NCBI RefSeq assembly: GCF_030546745.1
Contig: NZ_JAUOPD010000006.1
Coordinates: 62,001-126,000, forward strand
Length of the DNA stretch: 64,000 bases
Reading direction: 5' to 3'
From: Thalassotalea sp. 1_MG-2023
Lineage (GTDB): Bacteria > Pseudomonadota > Gammaproteobacteria > Enterobacterales > Alteromonadaceae
The position numbers and the translations under genes are program-made. Numbering within the stretch: position 1 is the first letter of the stretch; each line of letters starts with the position of its first letter. Shown in pieces: positions 19,016 through 27,198 of this stretch. A model generated the notes under the pieces. It was not told the origin of the DNA and made no database searches. It was given only the letters and a program-made list of their open reading frames with translations.

Positions 19016-20608
19016 TTATTTAGAGCCCGATATAGGTGTTGCTAAGTATGGGAATGTTGCATCCATCATGCTTGCATCTAAGGGTGCACCATCGGTAAAC
19101 GGAACGGTACCTACGACTGCATCTTCAGGTTCACATAAACCTAAATTGGTTGGCTCACCATTTACTGGAATAGGGTGGCATAAAGCGCCCATCATTACGC
19201 GAAGAGCAATATCTACCACATCATCACCAGGACGACGACCGTTTGGAAAGCCTGCTAGGTCATTACCAGCAACACCAAAAGCTGATTGTTCTGATTGAGG
19301 TGTGGCAGGAATACCGGTATTGAGTCTTAACATTTCAGATGGTGTTACTGTTGAAAGCTGGTTTACGCCCTCGACCCCTGTCAAGAATGCCGTAGCTAAA
19401 TCATTTCTAGGGAAGTTCGTTGGCACAAGCGTTTCAAATTCTGTTCCTAATGTTGCATTCACTGGTTCTTTAAACAGAATATTAAGTAGCTCAGGTAAAG
19501 CAGGGTGCGTGACATAATCCGCAAATTGACCATCATCCATCGGATGTGCGCTTGAGAATTTATCTTTATCTCCTATACCGATAACTAATTCGTTCACCAA
19601 GGGTGCACCTAAGCGTGATACCTGCGTCATGGCACCGCCTGTAACTTCGGATTTATTGAACGTTGCATTTGGGTTTAATATGCGAGCTTGCGGAAGGCTT
19701 GCGGTGGTCCAGCTTCCGATAGTACCGTTGCCGTCACCTGTGACGCATGACTTAGGTACTTCAATGGCGATACTGGTTACGTTTTTTTGTGCCAAATCAT
19801 CATTACTTGCATCTTGTGTAATGCCGCCAGGAAAGCCGCCACTATCATTAGCACCTGGCGCGCTATCACCTTCTACTGGAACATAGTTCACCAGATCGAA
19901 TGTTTCACCTAAGTTAACCACAAATGGGTCTTTACGCTGACCGACAAATACACGGCCCATAGTGCTACAGCCAGGTATAGAAATATCATACACGAAGCTA
20001 CTAGCGTAATCTTGATACCCTGCCATATTTGAAAATGTTTTATTTCCGATGTAGTCCAATGGCTTGCTAAAATTTTCACCGCCGCTAGTTGCATTGCTGA
20101 CAGGTGTATGTGTGCCGCTGCGAGAATCGCCTTCAATCATTGTTATTGTATAGGATTCAGCAAAGTTTGCGCTGCTTTGATCTGTAGCCGACACTGGCCC
20201 AATGTTAACCAGTGGCACACCTACTGAACGCTGATTTTCTGCAGGGCCAACTGTTAACTTCACCCCTTGATTATTGTTTGCGAGGCTGCGTTCAAAGTCG
20301 AAGGCGAAGGTAATATCTTCAACGGCATCGCCGTCAGTATCAATATGAATACTATAGATAGCTTCTGGATCCATTGGGAAATAATTGGGGCCGCCGTAAG
20401 CATCTTGCAAGGGAATATAGTTTGCAATCATGGTTACGTAATCTCCACGACCTTCCTCATAGCTATTAAAAGCGTAATAGTCCGTGGAATCTACAGTAGG
20501 GAAGCGAGTAATATTAGGTGCTTCGCGATGACTAGATGCTTGTATGCTACTGCTAATTGCTACACAGCATAAGGCCGGTATAATTAGTGAAAAATGTGTT
20601 TTTTTCAT
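19016..20608 (-). CDS. DUF4331 family secreted protein
   Basis: A 530-residue protein with a signal peptide ending at SIQASSHREAP. The mature start SSHREAPNITRFPTVDSTDYYAFNS is the DUF4331 signature. Other blocks typical of the family are DGDAVEDITFAFDFE, GRVFVGQRKDPFVVNLGETFDLVN and NGRRPGDDVVDIALRVMMGA near the end. The biochemical role of DUF4331 is unknown to me. It sits behind an element (20644-20674) of the same form as that of the divergent ECF sigma gene, and is first in an operon with a lipoprotein. Codon use looks less AT-rich than that of the core genes, in keeping with acquisition. Confidence 0.88.
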   Translation of the reverse strand: MKKTHFSLIIPALCCVAISSSIQASSHREAPNITRFPTVDSTDYYAFNSYEEGRGDYVTMIANYIPLQDAYGGPNYFPMDPEAIYSIHIDTDGDAVEDITFAFDFERSLANNNQGVKLTVGPAENQRSVGVPLVNIGPVSATDQSSANFAESYTITMIEGDSRSGTHTPVSNATSGGENFSKPLDYIGNKTFSNMAGYQDYASSFVYDISIPGCSTMGRVFVGQRKDPFVVNLGETFDLVNYVPVEGDSAPGANDSGGFPGGITQDASNDDLAQKNVTSIAIEVPKSCVTGDGNGTIGSWTTASLPQARILNPNATFNKSEVTGGAMTQVSRLGAPLVNELVIGIGDKDKFSSAHPMDDGQFADYVTHPALPELLNILFKEPVNATLGTEFETLVPTNFPRNDLATAFLTGVEGVNQLSTVTPSEMLRLNTGIPATPQSEQSAFGVAGNDLAGFPNGRRPGDDVVDIALRVMMGALCHPIPVNGEPTNLGLCEPEDAVVGTVPFTDGAPLDASMMDATFPYLATPISGSK

Positions 20609-20643
20609 AGTTTGCTTTCCTTATCAGTTATAGTTACAACAAG

Positions 20644-20674
20644 CCAAACGAGTGAAGAAAGCAACTGGATGCAA
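20644..20674 (-). promoter_or_regulatory. ECF-type promoter of the DUF4331 operon
   Basis: Read on the minus strand: TTGCATCCA, 15 bases, CGTTTGG. The distance to the DUF4331 start leaves a leader of roughly 30 bases. The same two boxes with the same spacing precede the ECF sigma gene at 20906-20936. Confidence 0.75.
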
Positions 20675-20711
20675 AAAGTTAGAATTTTTTTAAAGACTTT
20701 TTCAATTTGAA

Positions 20712-20771
20712 AATTACTCGCTCCCCCCTAAGGTATCAACAAGCTTTTTGCCAAGGGGGTTTCGAGTAATT
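20712..20771. repeat. Long imperfect inverted repeat in the divergent control region
   Basis: AATTACTCG (20712-20720) pairs with CGAGTAATT (20763-20771), and just inside a C-run (20723-20728) pairs with a G-run (20755-20759). It lies between the two divergent ECF-type promoters. It could be an operator, a bidirectional transcription barrier or the trace of a repeat element. Confidence 0.5.
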
Positions 20772-20905
20772 GAATAGCTTTTATTGTTGTCTTCAGGCGT
20801 TGCTGCGAATAGGCACGAGACAAATCAAAAAAAGTCCCTATACTAAAGTCTAAAATAAGTAATATAAATTTCAAAAACGTTACACCTCTTACCCTTCACT
20901 TTTGA

Positions 20906-20936
20906 TTGCATCCAATTTCAAGATTGAGCCGTTTGG
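20906..20936 (+). promoter_or_regulatory. ECF-type promoter of the sigma/anti-sigma operon
   Basis: TTGCATCCA, 15 bases, CGTTTGG, ending 27 bases before the first possible sigma-factor start. The identical boxes and spacing before the DUF4331 operon indicate autoregulation by the encoded sigma factor. Confidence 0.75.
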
Positions 20937-20963
20937 ATAATTGACTATTAAAATAAGTAAATA

Positions 20964-21515
20964 ATGGGAAAAAAAATGGAACATGAAGAGTTATTACCAC
21001 TTTTGCTTAAAGTCGCTCGTAACGACCGAGAGGCATTTGAAGCGATTTATAACAAAACCAGTGGGCAGATGTATGCCGTTGCTTTAAGAATGTTAGCAAA
21101 GCCTGAGTTGGCAGAAGAAGCTACACAAGAAGCGTTTGTAAGAATTTGGTACAACGCAAGTCAATATACTGAGGGCAAGGGCACAGTACTTACTTGGATA
21201 ATTAGTATAGTACGCTATCGAGCATTGGATATTTTACGGTATCGCAAAGTACGTAAGGAAGAAGATATCGAAGATCTAGAAAGTATGGCTTCATATCATT
21301 CTGATGAGTCAATGGCCGCGCCAGATATTGAGACAGGTAAGCTCAATCGCTGTATGGATGAGTTAGACAGTTTGCAACGCCAAGCGATTCATTTGGCTTA
21401 TTTTAATGGTTGTTCTCATGGCGAAGTGGTGTCACACATGGAGAAGCCGTTAGGCACAATTAAAAGTTGGATTAGACGAGGGCTTCAGGCCTTAGAGAGG
21501 TGTTTAAGCTTATGA
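20964..21515 (+). CDS. ECF-family RNA polymerase sigma factor
   Basis: A 183-residue group 4 sigma factor. Region 2 covers about 20-90 (AFEAIYNKTSGQMYAVALRML, EEATQEAFVRIW, TWIISIVRYRALDILRYRK) and region 4 about 125-180 (LDSLQRQAIHLAYFNGCSHGEV, LGTIKSWIRRGLQAL). A second start at 20976 has GGGA at a good distance and may be the real one (179 residues). The stop codon overlaps the anti-sigma start (ATGA), so translation is coupled. It is likely held by the anti-sigma factor and released by an envelope signal, then activates the TTGCATCCA-N15-CGTTTGG elements around it. The signal is unknown. Confidence 0.93.
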   Translation: MGKKMEHEELLPLLLKVARNDREAFEAIYNKTSGQMYAVALRMLAKPELAEEATQEAFVRIWYNASQYTEGKGTVLTWIISIVRYRALDILRYRKVRKEEDIEDLESMASYHSDESMAAPDIETGKLNRCMDELDSLQRQAIHLAYFNGCSHGEVVSHMEKPLGTIKSWIRRGLQALERCLSL

Positions 21516-22216
21516 ATTATACTCAATCGGAATTACTCTCTTCACTTGCCTCTGAATATGTTTTAGGTACTTTGAGAGGCTCTGCTCGTAATCGTTTTGA
21601 ATCGTTGAAGGTGAAGGATGCTAGGATACAAGAAGCTGTGCAGTATTGGGAGTCACAATTAAATGTGATGGCGACTTCTATTAAGCCCATTGAACCACCA
21701 GCAAGTGTTTGGAAGAAAATTGAGCTTAGCTTGGGGTTTACAAATGAGCTATCTACTTCACCTGTACCAAGTGAGGTAAGAAAGCAACCTAGTGCTAATA
21801 GCGGTTGGAAAGCGATAAGTGGGCTTGCTATTGCAGCAAGTTTTATCTTGTCTATTATGTTCTATCAGTATACTAACGATTTTAAATCACCGAAATCGGT
21901 TGCAGTGTTTGCTAACGCTGATCAACAAACGTTATGGTCGGTAGATGTGCGTGAAAACAACTTGTTCATCCGTAGTACGCAAAATTTGCCAAAACGTCCA
22001 ACAAATGATTATGAACTTTGGATTGTACCGGCTTCAGGAAGTGCGCCTATTTCACTTGGCTTATTAAAGCAGGAAGGCACATTTACTTTGCCTAAACCTG
22101 AGGTATTCGACGATGTTGAAATTGCAGCGTTGGCGGTTAGTATTGAGCCGAAGGGAGGCAGTCCTACTGGGGCACCTACAGAAGTATTATTTACTACTGA
22201 GTTAGCTTTACTATAG
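21512..22216 (+). CDS. RskA-like anti-sigma factor
   Basis: A 234-residue membrane protein. The cytoplasmic N-terminus (about 1-90, LLSSLASEYVLGTLRGSARNRF) is the anti-sigma domain, a single membrane helix follows (about 103-120, AISGLAIAASFILSIMFYQY) and the periplasmic part is an anti-sigma-K/RskA domain with QTLWSVDVRENNLFIRS, YELWIVPASGSAPISLGLL and EPKGGSPTGAPTEVLFT. The start was set at the ATG forming ATGA with the sigma stop; a GTG at 21500 is also in frame. It probably sequesters the upstream sigma factor. Followed by a strong terminator. Confidence 0.88.
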   Translation: MNYTQSELLSSLASEYVLGTLRGSARNRFESLKVKDARIQEAVQYWESQLNVMATSIKPIEPPASVWKKIELSLGFTNELSTSPVPSEVRKQPSANSGWKAISGLAIAASFILSIMFYQYTNDFKSPKSVAVFANADQQTLWSVDVRENNLFIRSTQNLPKRPTNDYELWIVPASGSAPISLGLLKQEGTFTLPKPEVFDDVEIAALAVSIEPKGGSPTGAPTEVLFTTELALL

Positions 22217-22252
22217 GGAAGTAGAAAGCGCTTAATTGACATGGTGATATGT

Positions 22253-22284
22253 AAAAGCGAGCCCTTGTAAGGCTCGCTTTTTTT
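22253..22284 (+). terminator. Intrinsic terminator after the anti-sigma gene
   Basis: AAAAGCGAGCC-CTTGTAA-GGCTCGCTTTT with a run of seven T. It lies between convergent genes and could serve both the anti-sigma gene (plus) and the DUF4198 gene (minus). Confidence 0.88.
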
Positions 22285-22304
22285 ATCAAAACTGAAAGAC
22301 TAAG

Positions 22305-23126
22305 TTATTTATCATAGCCAAATGTTAAGCTAGAAAAATAGGTTTCGAACTCAGCTGTACCGCGTTCGGTGTTAGGTACACTCCAAATTACATTAACAAT
22401 CCAGTTACCTTGCGCCTCAATTTTAAAGGTAGCTTCACCTTTAGCATTAGTGCGCATGGCTTGCTTTTCTGAGCTAGTGTTGTCAAGTCGAGCAATATCA
22501 ACTAGCGCATTACTAAGCGGCTTACCTCTAAACATAACGCTAATGGGGAATGTTGCATTGTCTTGCAATTGATAAGGATTGCGTAGCGGAACAATTTCAA
22601 GCATATGACCAATAGCGACAGTGACATTGTCGGTGTGTTTATTGCCGACTTGCAATATAGTTTTTGCTTTTCGAGAGTAAATTTCGCGACCACGGGTTTG
22701 TGTTTGATTCAAGCGTTCTCGCTCTTCTACTATTAGCGCTAAACCTTCTTCTTTCGCGTAATCGTTAAATTTACTGGCCTCTAAGCTGCTAAAACTATGA
22801 AAACTTTCAAAGCCTAAAACATGTGTTCCTTCCTCGGCTAATGCCACATTAGCAAAGCCCTTAACCATGCTGTTGTTCACTATGATATTTTCTAGCTGGT
22901 CTTGATAGGCACCATCGCTATAAGTTCTAAGTGCGACGATTTTATTCCAGCCTAATGCCCAAGCGCCAACATCGTTGGCATGACCAACTAAAAATTTAAC
23001 AGGAATTTTGGCGGGTGCTTTGTCTTCATGAAAAGCGTTTGGACTTAACCAAAAATCGTGGGCAAACGTTAATTTCATATTAATGAACAGTAATCCAACC
23101 AGGGTAAATATTGTGATAAATCGCAT
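22305..23126 (-). CDS. DUF4198 family periplasmic protein (first copy)
   Basis: A 273-residue protein with a signal peptide followed by HDFWLSPNAFH, the N-terminal signature of DUF4198. The C-terminal half has the family's beta-sandwich pattern (PISVMFRGKPLSNALVDIARL, TNAKGEATFKIEAQGNWIVNV). Some DUF4198 proteins are encoded with nickel/cobalt transport systems as periplasmic components, and others next to TonB-dependent receptors. It is transcribed away from a second DUF4198 gene, and an ECF-type element lies at 23232-23262. Likely a periplasmic ligand- or metal-handling partner of the nearby receptor; the substrate is unknown. Confidence 0.82.
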   Translation of the reverse strand: MRFITIFTLVGLLFINMKLTFAHDFWLSPNAFHEDKAPAKIPVKFLVGHANDVGAWALGWNKIVALRTYSDGAYQDQLENIIVNNSMVKGFANVALAEEGTHVLGFESFHSFSSLEASKFNDYAKEEGLALIVEERERLNQTQTRGREIYSRKAKTILQVGNKHTDNVTVAIGHMLEIVPLRNPYQLQDNATFPISVMFRGKPLSNALVDIARLDNTSSEKQAMRTNAKGEATFKIEAQGNWIVNVIWSVPNTERGTAEFETYFSSLTFGYDK

Positions 23127-23231
23127 TGGCTCTCCTTAGAACTCGATTGTTTGTTTCTTTGAATTTAACGCACCGCTACACTTTAGGGTGATCAACCTCT
23201 TGATAGATGCGTAAATATTTCTATCTGACAA

Positions 23232-23262
23232 CCATACTCTTCGCCTCTCATATTGGATGCAA
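23232..23262 (-). promoter_or_regulatory. ECF-type promoter of the first DUF4198 gene
   Basis: Read on the minus strand: TTGCATCCA, 15 bases, AGTATGG. The -35 box is identical to the two promoters near the sigma gene; the -10 box differs at two of seven positions. The implied leader is about 100 bases. Confidence 0.65.
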
Positions 23263-23293
23263 TGTTTATGAATAAACAAGAAAATACATTTTA

Positions 23294-23324
23294 ATGCATC
23301 TACTTGGCTGAGCTGGACGTTTAG
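23294..23324 (+). promoter_or_regulatory. ECF-type promoter of the second DUF4198/receptor operon
   Basis: ATGCATCTA, 15 bases, CGTTTAG on the plus strand. It differs from the consensus at two positions of the first box and one of the second but keeps the exact spacing. It stands back to back with the promoter at 23232-23262 and about 80 bases before the plus-strand DUF4198 gene. Confidence 0.6.
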
Positions 23325-23407
23325 TTTAGTGCATGGAGAAAAAAGTACTGAGAATAGACTTCTACGTGCTAACAACAATGTCATGAAAACTTGCAAACGG
23401 AGTAATT

Positions 23408-24130
23408 ATGTTGGAATGGAAAATAAATTTACTAAAAAGTGTATTGATCTCACTACTGGTGTTAAATAGTTCATTAGCTATGGCTCATACTGTATGGCTT
23501 GAACCTGCGGAAGAAGAGAACATTTATAATATTCTGTTTGGGGGGCACGGTGGAAAACTGGTTTTCTATGACCCACAAAAGATAAGAAAAATAGCGGCGT
23601 TTGACACTCAAGGAAAACATTCGCAAGTAAAACGCTTAGATAACATTAATACTAGCCAATTGCACATCCAGCCAAATACAGCGCTAATCGCAATCTATTT
23701 TGATAATGGAATTTGGAGTAAAGACAAACAAGGTAAAAGTATAAACAAACCTATGAATCAAGTGCCATATGCAACTCGTGCTACCCATGCGGTTAAATAT
23801 CATAAAACTGTTCTCAAGTGGTCTTCGGTCGTACTTAAGCCACTAGGCCAAGAATTTGAAGTGATCCCCTTAGATGACCATCAACCAGAAGCCGGGAAAG
23901 CTATGCGAGTAAAGGTTTTACTTAAAGGAGAGCCTTTAGCAGGGGTTAAGCTTGGTCATGGGGAAATTGGCGAAAAGATAACAACCAACGCTGAGGGCAT
24001 CGCTGAATTTGTGCCGAAACCAGGTTTTAATAAGCTATGGGCTGGTAAACGATTTCAGGTTCAGCAAGAGAATTTTACTGAATTAAGCTATGAATACTTG
24101 TTTGGTTTCTACACAGGAGAAAAGAAATGA
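23408..24130 (+). CDS. DUF4198 family periplasmic protein (second copy)
   Basis: A 240-residue exported protein: signal peptide ending at LAMAHTVWLEP, the AHxxWLxP start being characteristic of DUF4198. The C-terminal part (KAMRVKVLLKGEPLAGVKLG, TTNAEGIAEFVPKPGFNKLWAGKR) follows the same beta-sandwich pattern as the divergent first copy, though overall similarity between them is low. It overlaps the next small gene by 4 bases (ATGA) and the TonB receptor follows, suggesting one operon. The start at 23408 has GGAGTAA a few bases upstream. Confidence 0.8.
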   Translation: MLEWKINLLKSVLISLLVLNSSLAMAHTVWLEPAEEENIYNILFGGHGGKLVFYDPQKIRKIAAFDTQGKHSQVKRLDNINTSQLHIQPNTALIAIYFDNGIWSKDKQGKSINKPMNQVPYATRATHAVKYHKTVLKWSSVVLKPLGQEFEVIPLDDHQPEAGKAMRVKVLLKGEPLAGVKLGHGEIGEKITTNAEGIAEFVPKPGFNKLWAGKRFQVQQENFTELSYEYLFGFYTGEKK

Positions 24131-24477
24131 AGATCAACATTGGATATTTTATCACCTTAATAACACTTATGTTTTTTCACTGTAAGCAGCTATATGCCCA
24201 TGAATTGGACTTAGAATTAAAAGTGCTGAGCTCTTCAGTGATAGAAGGGCAGATCAGCACTTCTCATGATGACGGTTCATTTAGTCAATATATTAGTATA
24301 GAGAACTTGTCAGATTCCAGTTTCAGTAAGCTTACTTTACAAAGCAATCAATATGGTCAGTTTAAGCTTATTGGTGTTCCTGGTCACCGATATCGCATCA
24401 TGTTAGAAGGGGAAGAAAACCATATAGTGTCTGAAGAAGTGGTGCTGCCAAAGTCGTTGCCATCAGACAATATTTAA
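24127..24477 (+). CDS. Small exported protein of the receptor operon
   Basis: A 116-residue protein with a signal peptide ending at LYAHELDL. The mature part, about 90 residues, appears to be a single beta-sandwich domain (VIEGQISTSHDDGSFSQYIS, NQYGQFKLIGVPGHRYRIML), reminiscent of carboxypeptidase-regulatory-like or DUF4198-type folds. It is translationally coupled to the preceding DUF4198 gene by an ATGA overlap and precedes the receptor. Function unknown; probably a periplasmic accessory of the uptake system. Confidence 0.65.
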   Translation: MKINIGYFITLITLMFFHCKQLYAHELDLELKVLSSSVIEGQISTSHDDGSFSQYISIENLSDSSFSKLTLQSNQYGQFKLIGVPGHRYRIMLEGEENHIVSEEVVLPKSLPSDNI

Positions 24478-24542
24478 CAATATTTTACAGTTTAGCCGCA
24501 TCTAATTCATTTCGTTACGCGTTTTGTTTGAAAACGTTGATA

Positions 24543-24569
24543 GTGGGCCAGCAATAAAAGTTGGCCCAC
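24543..24569 (+). repeat. Hairpin between the small exported protein and the receptor
   Basis: GTGGGCCA and TGGCCCAC form a perfect 8-bp stem with an 11-base loop, 25 bases before the receptor start. There is no T-run, so it is more likely an RNA processing or stability element than a terminator. Confidence 0.45.
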
Positions 24570-24593
24570 AACAATAATGACAATGGAGCAGTT

Positions 24594-26627
24594 ATGAATA
24601 AAAACAAAATTATGATGGCAATGGTATCGATATCGGCAAGTATGAGCACGGTGGTACTGGCAAACAGTGAAATTGAGCAAATCGAAAAAGAGTCGGGAAA
24701 AGCAATCGAAGTTATTACGGTCAAGGGGCAAGCGTTAAGCCGGCGCAACTTTTCCTACTCAGCAACTGAGATAACATCAGAAGATATTCGTTCTAAGCAA
24801 GTGAAGGACATCAATGAATTGTTAGAGGATGTGCCTGGTGTCAGCATAAGGGATTATGGACTTGGTGGTGTTGCGAGCTCAACTATCATAAGAGGTTTTG
24901 GCGACGGTGCTCATGGCGGAGACCTGGGTGTGGTTATTGACGGTGTTCCGCTTAATGAAGCCAACTCGCATGCAGATGGGTATGTTGATTTAAATGTTAT
25001 TGTGCCGCTTGAGGTAGAGCAAGTGACCGTTTATAGAGGACCAGTGTCAGCACTTTATGGCAATTTTAATCGAGGTGGCTTGTTAGCACTTGAAACTCGA
25101 AGCTCTGGTAATTATGCCGACATTGACATAAGCGGGGGAGCATTTGATACCTTTGATGCACAGATGGCCGTAGGCAATGAACGGAATGAAAAACACACTT
25201 ATAATGTTGCTGCGCAGCACTTCACCACGGATGGATTTCGCCCTCAGTCAGATGTACAAAGAAGTACTGTATCGGGTCAAACTCGCTATAAATTAAGCAA
25301 AAAGCTGGAATTTGGTTTGTCTGGCCGTTATCACGATGCAAGCGCGAACTCGGCAGGATATGTCACCCTTGCGCAGTTTGAAGTAGACCCTTACGGTATT
25401 GACCACAGAGTAAAAAATGACGGTACTGAAAAAGAGTTTGGCACGATGAGAGCGGATGTTGGCTATGTAATTAATCAAGACACCAAACTTCTTACCTATG
25501 CATATACTACTCAACAAACGTTTACTCGATGGTTTAGCCGCGGCGGCGCGCAGGCTGCAAGTTGGCGTCAACGAGAAGAAACCTACGACAGAGATGTATA
25601 TGGTGTAGGTACAAATCTAAACGGTGTCGTTAGTTTTGGCACGTACGACCTCTCTTATGTGGCCGGAATAGAGCACTTTAATGAGGACACGGATTTTCAA
25701 TTTTATGAAAACTTAGATAACCGAAAAAGAGTTTCTACAGCGGAATTTAATCGCAGATCTACCCTAATTAGTAATGCTATGTTTGCTGAGGCGGACTTGA
25801 ATGTTACCAAACACTTTAATCTCTCACTGGGGTTACGAGCTGACCAGTTTGATGGCGAATGCGAGCGCCTAGGGGCAGAAAGTGCAGACGCCCCATGTGA
25901 GGAATTAGAAAGTGTAAGCAATGTGAGCCCTAAAGCGAGCATTCATTATAGTGTTATTGATAGCCTTCAGTTTAGAGCAAGTTACTCAGAGGGTTTTGCC
26001 TTGGCCAGCGGCTTTGCAAAATTCGCCTCAGGTGCTCAAAACCTTGAAGTCAATGAGATCAAACAATATGAGGCTGGTTTATTCTTTCTTCCTACTGCAA
26101 ATGTTGAGCTTGATGTATCTGTTTATGATATTCAGTCTTCCAATGAAATTAATGAGGTAACACAAGGAGAATTTATCAACTTTGGGCAAACGACCCGAAA
26201 AGGGTTGGAGGCTAGTGTAAAATGGCAAATATCTGAGCAATTCGAAGTAAGAGGTGTTTTCGGGAAAAATGACTCAGAGGTCGAAAGTAACCTTGATCTC
26301 GATTTGCTAGGTAAAGAAGTCAACGGTGTACCAGATCATACTGCAACTCTGATGCTAGACTGGTTTCCAAGCGATAGGCTAAGATTAAATACAACGCTCA
26401 GATACATGGGCGATTACTTTATTAATGCGGCCAATAGCAGCTCGGCAGACGACTACACGGTGCTAGATCTCCTACTGAGCTATAACATTAATGTAGGAGA
26501 ATCTAGCAAATTGTTCGTTAGGGTCGATAACGTGACTGACGAAGTATATGCTTCTACAGTGAATGGTTTAGGAGCATCACCTGGTTCACCTCGCGCGTTA
26601 TACGCAGGCGTTCAAATAAGCTTCTGA
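24594..26627 (+). CDS. TonB-dependent receptor of the ECF-controlled module
   Basis: A 677-residue outer-membrane receptor. The start at 24594 was chosen because GGAG lies 5 bases upstream and it opens a signal peptide (MNKNKIMMAMVSISASMS, cut near VVLANSE). The plug (about 40-165) carries IRSKQVKDINELLEDVPGVS, IRGFGDGAHGGDLGVVIDG and VEQVTVYRGPVSALYGN, and the barrel ends in GVQISF. There is no N-terminal signalling extension, so it does not act as a FecA-type transducer; control is more likely through the ECF promoter upstream of the DUF4198 gene. The substrate is unknown; DUF4198 partners hint at a metal or metal chelate. Confidence 0.88.
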   Translation: MNKNKIMMAMVSISASMSTVVLANSEIEQIEKESGKAIEVITVKGQALSRRNFSYSATEITSEDIRSKQVKDINELLEDVPGVSIRDYGLGGVASSTIIRGFGDGAHGGDLGVVIDGVPLNEANSHADGYVDLNVIVPLEVEQVTVYRGPVSALYGNFNRGGLLALETRSSGNYADIDISGGAFDTFDAQMAVGNERNEKHTYNVAAQHFTTDGFRPQSDVQRSTVSGQTRYKLSKKLEFGLSGRYHDASANSAGYVTLAQFEVDPYGIDHRVKNDGTEKEFGTMRADVGYVINQDTKLLTYAYTTQQTFTRWFSRGGAQAASWRQREETYDRDVYGVGTNLNGVVSFGTYDLSYVAGIEHFNEDTDFQFYENLDNRKRVSTAEFNRRSTLISNAMFAEADLNVTKHFNLSLGLRADQFDGECERLGAESADAPCEELESVSNVSPKASIHYSVIDSLQFRASYSEGFALASGFAKFASGAQNLEVNEIKQYEAGLFFLPTANVELDVSVYDIQSSNEINEVTQGEFINFGQTTRKGLEASVKWQISEQFEVRGVFGKNDSEVESNLDLDLLGKEVNGVPDHTATLMLDWFPSDRLRLNTTLRYMGDYFINAANSSSADDYTVLDLLLSYNINVGESSKLFVRVDNVTDEVYASTVNGLGASPGSPRALYAGVQISF

Positions 26628-26738
26628 TTGGGCCGCTAAGTATATTTGATAGATAATTGCCAACTAAAAACGATGGTGTTTTGGTTGGTGGTTAATTAAA
26701 GCGAATAACTATAATAGGCTCTAGACTTGCGGAATGTT

Positions 26739-26903
26739 CTTTGGTTATCGCTGTAAACCCATATAAGTCTTCAATGATTTAAGCACTGCACATAGGTTTA
26801 TGGGCAACACTGATATAATGTCCTTGAAGTTTAACCTGTGGTGTACGTCAGCTTTGAACTCGGCATAAATGATTTAAATCGATTTGTTCTATTTAACTTT
26901 TTC
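26739..26903 (-). pseudogene. nth: Displaced nth 3'-end fragment B (decayed, partial)
   Basis: This stretch of the 571-base gap after the receptor gene aligns with nth positions 36020-36185: TATCGCTGTAAACCCA matches TATCTTTAAACTCACA, then AAGTCTTCAATGAT, CACATAGG, GGCAAC, TTAACCTGTGGTGTAC and GAACTCGGC follow in nth order and spacing. Many substitutions and indels. Similarity fades after about 26900; the rest of the gap up to 27198 shows no gene. Confidence 0.72.
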
Positions 26904-27198
26904 TCTTCAATAAATCTTTTTTATAAATATTTGTGATTATTTCAGCGATGCTGCGAATAATTAGATAAGACAATTATGCGAGTGTTATCTCGGAGCCCGA
27001 GTGTCAAATATGTATATTGAAGATGTCTATATTCACAACGTATTCAAAAGTAGTAATGAAAGAAGTCATGTATTCATACAGTACGGGTGACGTTGATGGT
27101 AAACAGCAAACGCTGGCGAGTATTAAACATAGTCATATGGCGATAAGCTAGGTATGTGAGTTTTTTAATAAAAATAATCGATCGGTAAGTGAGTACCA

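Noticed and set aside
26650-26700. Intrinsic terminator after the TonB receptor (CCAACTAAAAAC/GTTTTGGTTGG)
   Set aside because: The stem is imperfect and no T-run follows.
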